From contig UQJU01000070.1 in the NCBI GenBank assembly GCA_900541355.1, positions 1-5,668 of the forward strand: a DNA stretch of 5,668 bases. The letters run 5' to 3'. Position numbers and translations under genes: made by a program. The stretch comes from Candidatus Avelusimicrobium fimicolum. Its GTDB lineage: Bacteria; Elusimicrobiota; Elusimicrobia; Elusimicrobiales; Elusimicrobiaceae. Positions 4,609 to 5,668 of the stretch are shown here, piece by piece (within the stretch, counting starts at the first letter, position 1; every line of letters begins with the position of its first letter). The notes beneath the pieces are model-generated. The model was not told where the DNA came from, searched no databases, and worked only from the letters and a program-made list of their open reading frames with translations.

Positions 4609-5008
4609 ATCCCTAGTAAGGGCCGGCAGAAAACTACCCCGGCGCATCAGCCTTTCCGGATGATGTCAGGCGGTGCGAACGGATGATAACTGTTCCCGGT
4701 TGTTTGGCTTGCGGGCGCGAAGAGCGTGGCAAGGCAAGGGACTGCGGAAGCAGAAAAAAAGTTCTTTGAGGATTGTACGGCACGGAACAGGTACGTTTGG
4801 TGTGCAAAGACCGCTGCACAAACTTTGGACCGACAACCCGAGGGTTGTTGGAGTCAGCCAAAGGTATGGGGCGGAGCAACCTTCGGCAGGTTCGGTGCGG
4901 CACCGCAAAACTTTGAACTGTTGGATTATCGTGGGATAAGAGAGTAATTATGGAGAAATCGGCTGATTGAGACCCCTGCGTTGAATAAACACAGGGGTCT
5001 CGCTTTTT
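4609..5008 (+). ncRNA. Orphan structured RNA of about 400 nt, class unknown
   Basis: A free-standing unit with its own promoter and terminator and no credible ORF on either strand. Helices read by eye: 4622-4626/4639-4643; 4677-4682/4690-4695; 4708-4712/4729-4733 enclosing 4715-4718/4724-4727; 4742-4745/4750-4753 closed by a GGAA (GNRA) tetraloop; 4801-4806/4815-4820; 4823-4828/4858-4863 enclosing the 9-bp stem 4830-4838/4843-4851; 4878-4882/4888-4892; 4893-4897/4901-4905; 4926-4930/4935-4939. A long-range closing stem joins AUCAGCC (4646-4652) to GGCUGAU (4961-4967) and may continue as UUUC/GAAA. The size would suit RNase P RNA or tmRNA. However, I find no GGAAAGUCC core, no tmRNA tag frame or tRNA-like ends, and no SRP or 6S signature. 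The function is unknown. Confidence 0.65.
4969..5008 (+). terminator. Rho-independent terminator of the orphan RNA
   Basis: A perfect 10-bp stem, GAGACCCCTG (4969-4978) with CAGGGGTCTC (4992-5001), a 13-nt loop and a T-run at 5004-5008. The T-run overlaps the stop codon of the convergent cysteine-rich gene. The minus strand has no T-run after the hairpin, so it mainly serves the plus-strand RNA. Confidence 0.9.
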
Positions 5009-5668
5009 AATAGTTTTTATGAATATTGGGATTCCACCTGGCTTCGTATCCAGCATCTGTCGTCGTGCCAGAATTATTACATATTACAAAATTGTACTTT
5101 ATAGTACGGGTAGCACAGGTGTGCCCATATGGACAATTAGTAGTTGATGAGTTTTCCGTTTGGTAACAACTATATACACAATGCTCTCCACTACTACCAG
5201 CATAGACCCCCGCAGGAGCATATTCCACACACCCTTGTCCGGCTTTTACGGTTTTATCACAGGCTTTATACGGAAAGCCCTTCATTTCCGAGCAATTCAA
5301 CTGACAATTAGCATATCCCATAAACCCCTGTGTATAATCAATAGTACAAGTATAAGTTTGCTCTTTTTGTTCCTGCCATATAAACTTGGATGAGGTTTTT
5401 GCACGCCAACAATTCGTATCGGATTTTGGCGTTTGATAAGAACAGCAGGCATTTGTTTCAGGGATATAATATTCGTAACTGCCAGGACAAACACAGCGCG
5501 TTCCGTCCCACTTACTTTTTACCTGTCCGTCACACGTTTCTCCCTGCTCTGCTTCGCCACAAACTAAATAGACTTCGTCTTTGTTTTTGAGTTTTAATTT
5601 CTGCCAACTCATCGTTTCCCCACTACACGCCGGGAATTTGTAACCAAACAAGTTTAACTCGCTCAAAT
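5007..5668 (-). CDS. Cysteine-rich, probably secreted protein (N-terminus outside the window)
   Basis: I do not recognise the family. About 219 residues are visible and the frame runs off the right edge. The TTG at 5666 is probably just an internal Leu codon, because there is no room to see a true start. The segment has 18 cysteines with many Gly, Tyr, Thr, Asn and Ser. Cys pairs recur with short spacing (CVC, ACC, CQLNC, CVYSC, CPYGHTC), interleaved with polar, aromatic loops such as GQGCVEYAPAGVYAGSSGEHC. This looks like a disulfide-stabilised extracellular or surface domain rather than a cytoplasmic metal-binding protein. There is no membrane anchor in the visible part, and it ends NPNIHKNY. 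The DNA is visibly more AT-rich than the neighbouring genes. It converges on the orphan RNA, and its stop codon falls in the shared terminator. Confidence 0.75.
   Translation of the reverse strand, partial: LSELNLFGYKFPACSGETMSWQKLKLKNKDEVYLVCGEAEQGETCDGQVKSKWDGTRCVCPGSYEYYIPETNACCSYQTPKSDTNCWRAKTSSKFIWQEQKEQTYTCTIDYTQGFMGYANCQLNCSEMKGFPYKACDKTVKAGQGCVEYAPAGVYAGSSGEHCVYSCYQTENSSTTNCPYGHTCATRTIKYNFVICNNSGTTTDAGYEARWNPNIHKNY

Noticed and set aside
4953..4972. Hammerhead ribozyme core (GAAA and CUGAU-GA)
   Set aside because: The catalytic CUGANGA is interrupted (CUGAUUGA) and the required helices around it are not present; the stretch is better explained as the closing stem plus terminator.
4609..5008. 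RNase P RNA, tmRNA, SRP RNA or 6S RNA
   Set aside because: The size fits the first two, but I find no GGAAAGUCC/ACAGAA core, no tmRNA 5' GGAUUCGAC or tag ORF, no SRP GGAAGGAAGCAG apex, and no 6S rod with central bubble. A covariance search would decide.
4634..5056. 140-aa minus-strand frame and several overlapping plus-strand frames across the orphan RNA
   Set aside because: Open frames occur in several phases at once, with low-complexity Pro/Arg/Ser content and no ribosome sites, as expected for GC-rich structured RNA.

Overview
The window comes from a Gram-negative-looking bacterium, probably an intestinal or anaerobic species. The host genes are a YfcC/DcuC-type ion-coupled carboxylate or amino-acid transporter and a large secreted cysteine-rich protein. 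Phage packaging genes sit beside them. Elusimicrobiota or another poorly sampled gut lineage would fit, but nothing here fixes the taxon.

Layout. (1) Positions 11-1512, minus strand: a phage packaging pair, small terminase (133 aa) then large terminase, joined by an ATGA stop/start overlap. The large subunit keeps its ATPase motifs and the first two nuclease motifs, then leaves the expected frame at a GGC repeat near position 60 and stops early. (2) Positions 1513-1681: a perfect sigma70 promoter (TTGACA-N17-TATAAT, minus strand) followed at once by a hairpin and T-run, like a phage late promoter with an immediate terminator. (3) Positions 1671-1991, minus: an unrecognised 106-aa protein whose last codons contain the -35 box. 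(4) Positions 2003-3436, minus: the YfcC-family transporter and its strong intrinsic terminator, with a possible 28-aa membrane peptide just upstream (3481-3567). (5) Positions 3568-3929: a dense control region. It holds a strong leftward promoter, a chain of perfect hairpins, a long inverted repeat, 9-nt phased repeats and copies of ATAAACAAG. It probably makes a structured leader or small RNA upstream of yfcC, with operators shared with the divergent regulator. (6) Positions 3930-4568, plus: an XRE regulator with a C-terminal domain resembling a LexA/CI domain but without a visible catalytic serine. (7) Positions 4575-5008, plus: a free-standing transcription unit of about 400 nt with its own promoter and terminator, many strong helices, a long-range closing stem and no credible ORF. 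I do not recognise it as RNase P RNA, tmRNA, SRP RNA or 6S RNA. (8) Positions 5007-5668, minus: the C-terminal part of an 18-cysteine, probably extracytoplasmic protein that runs off the right edge.

How they may work together (inference). The XRE protein probably controls its own promoter and the divergent yfcC leader promoter. The terminase pair is late phage packaging machinery, from a prophage or a decaying remnant, possibly under antitermination control. The most novel item is the large orphan RNA at 4609-5008; the second is the hairpin-rich leader at 3581-3845.
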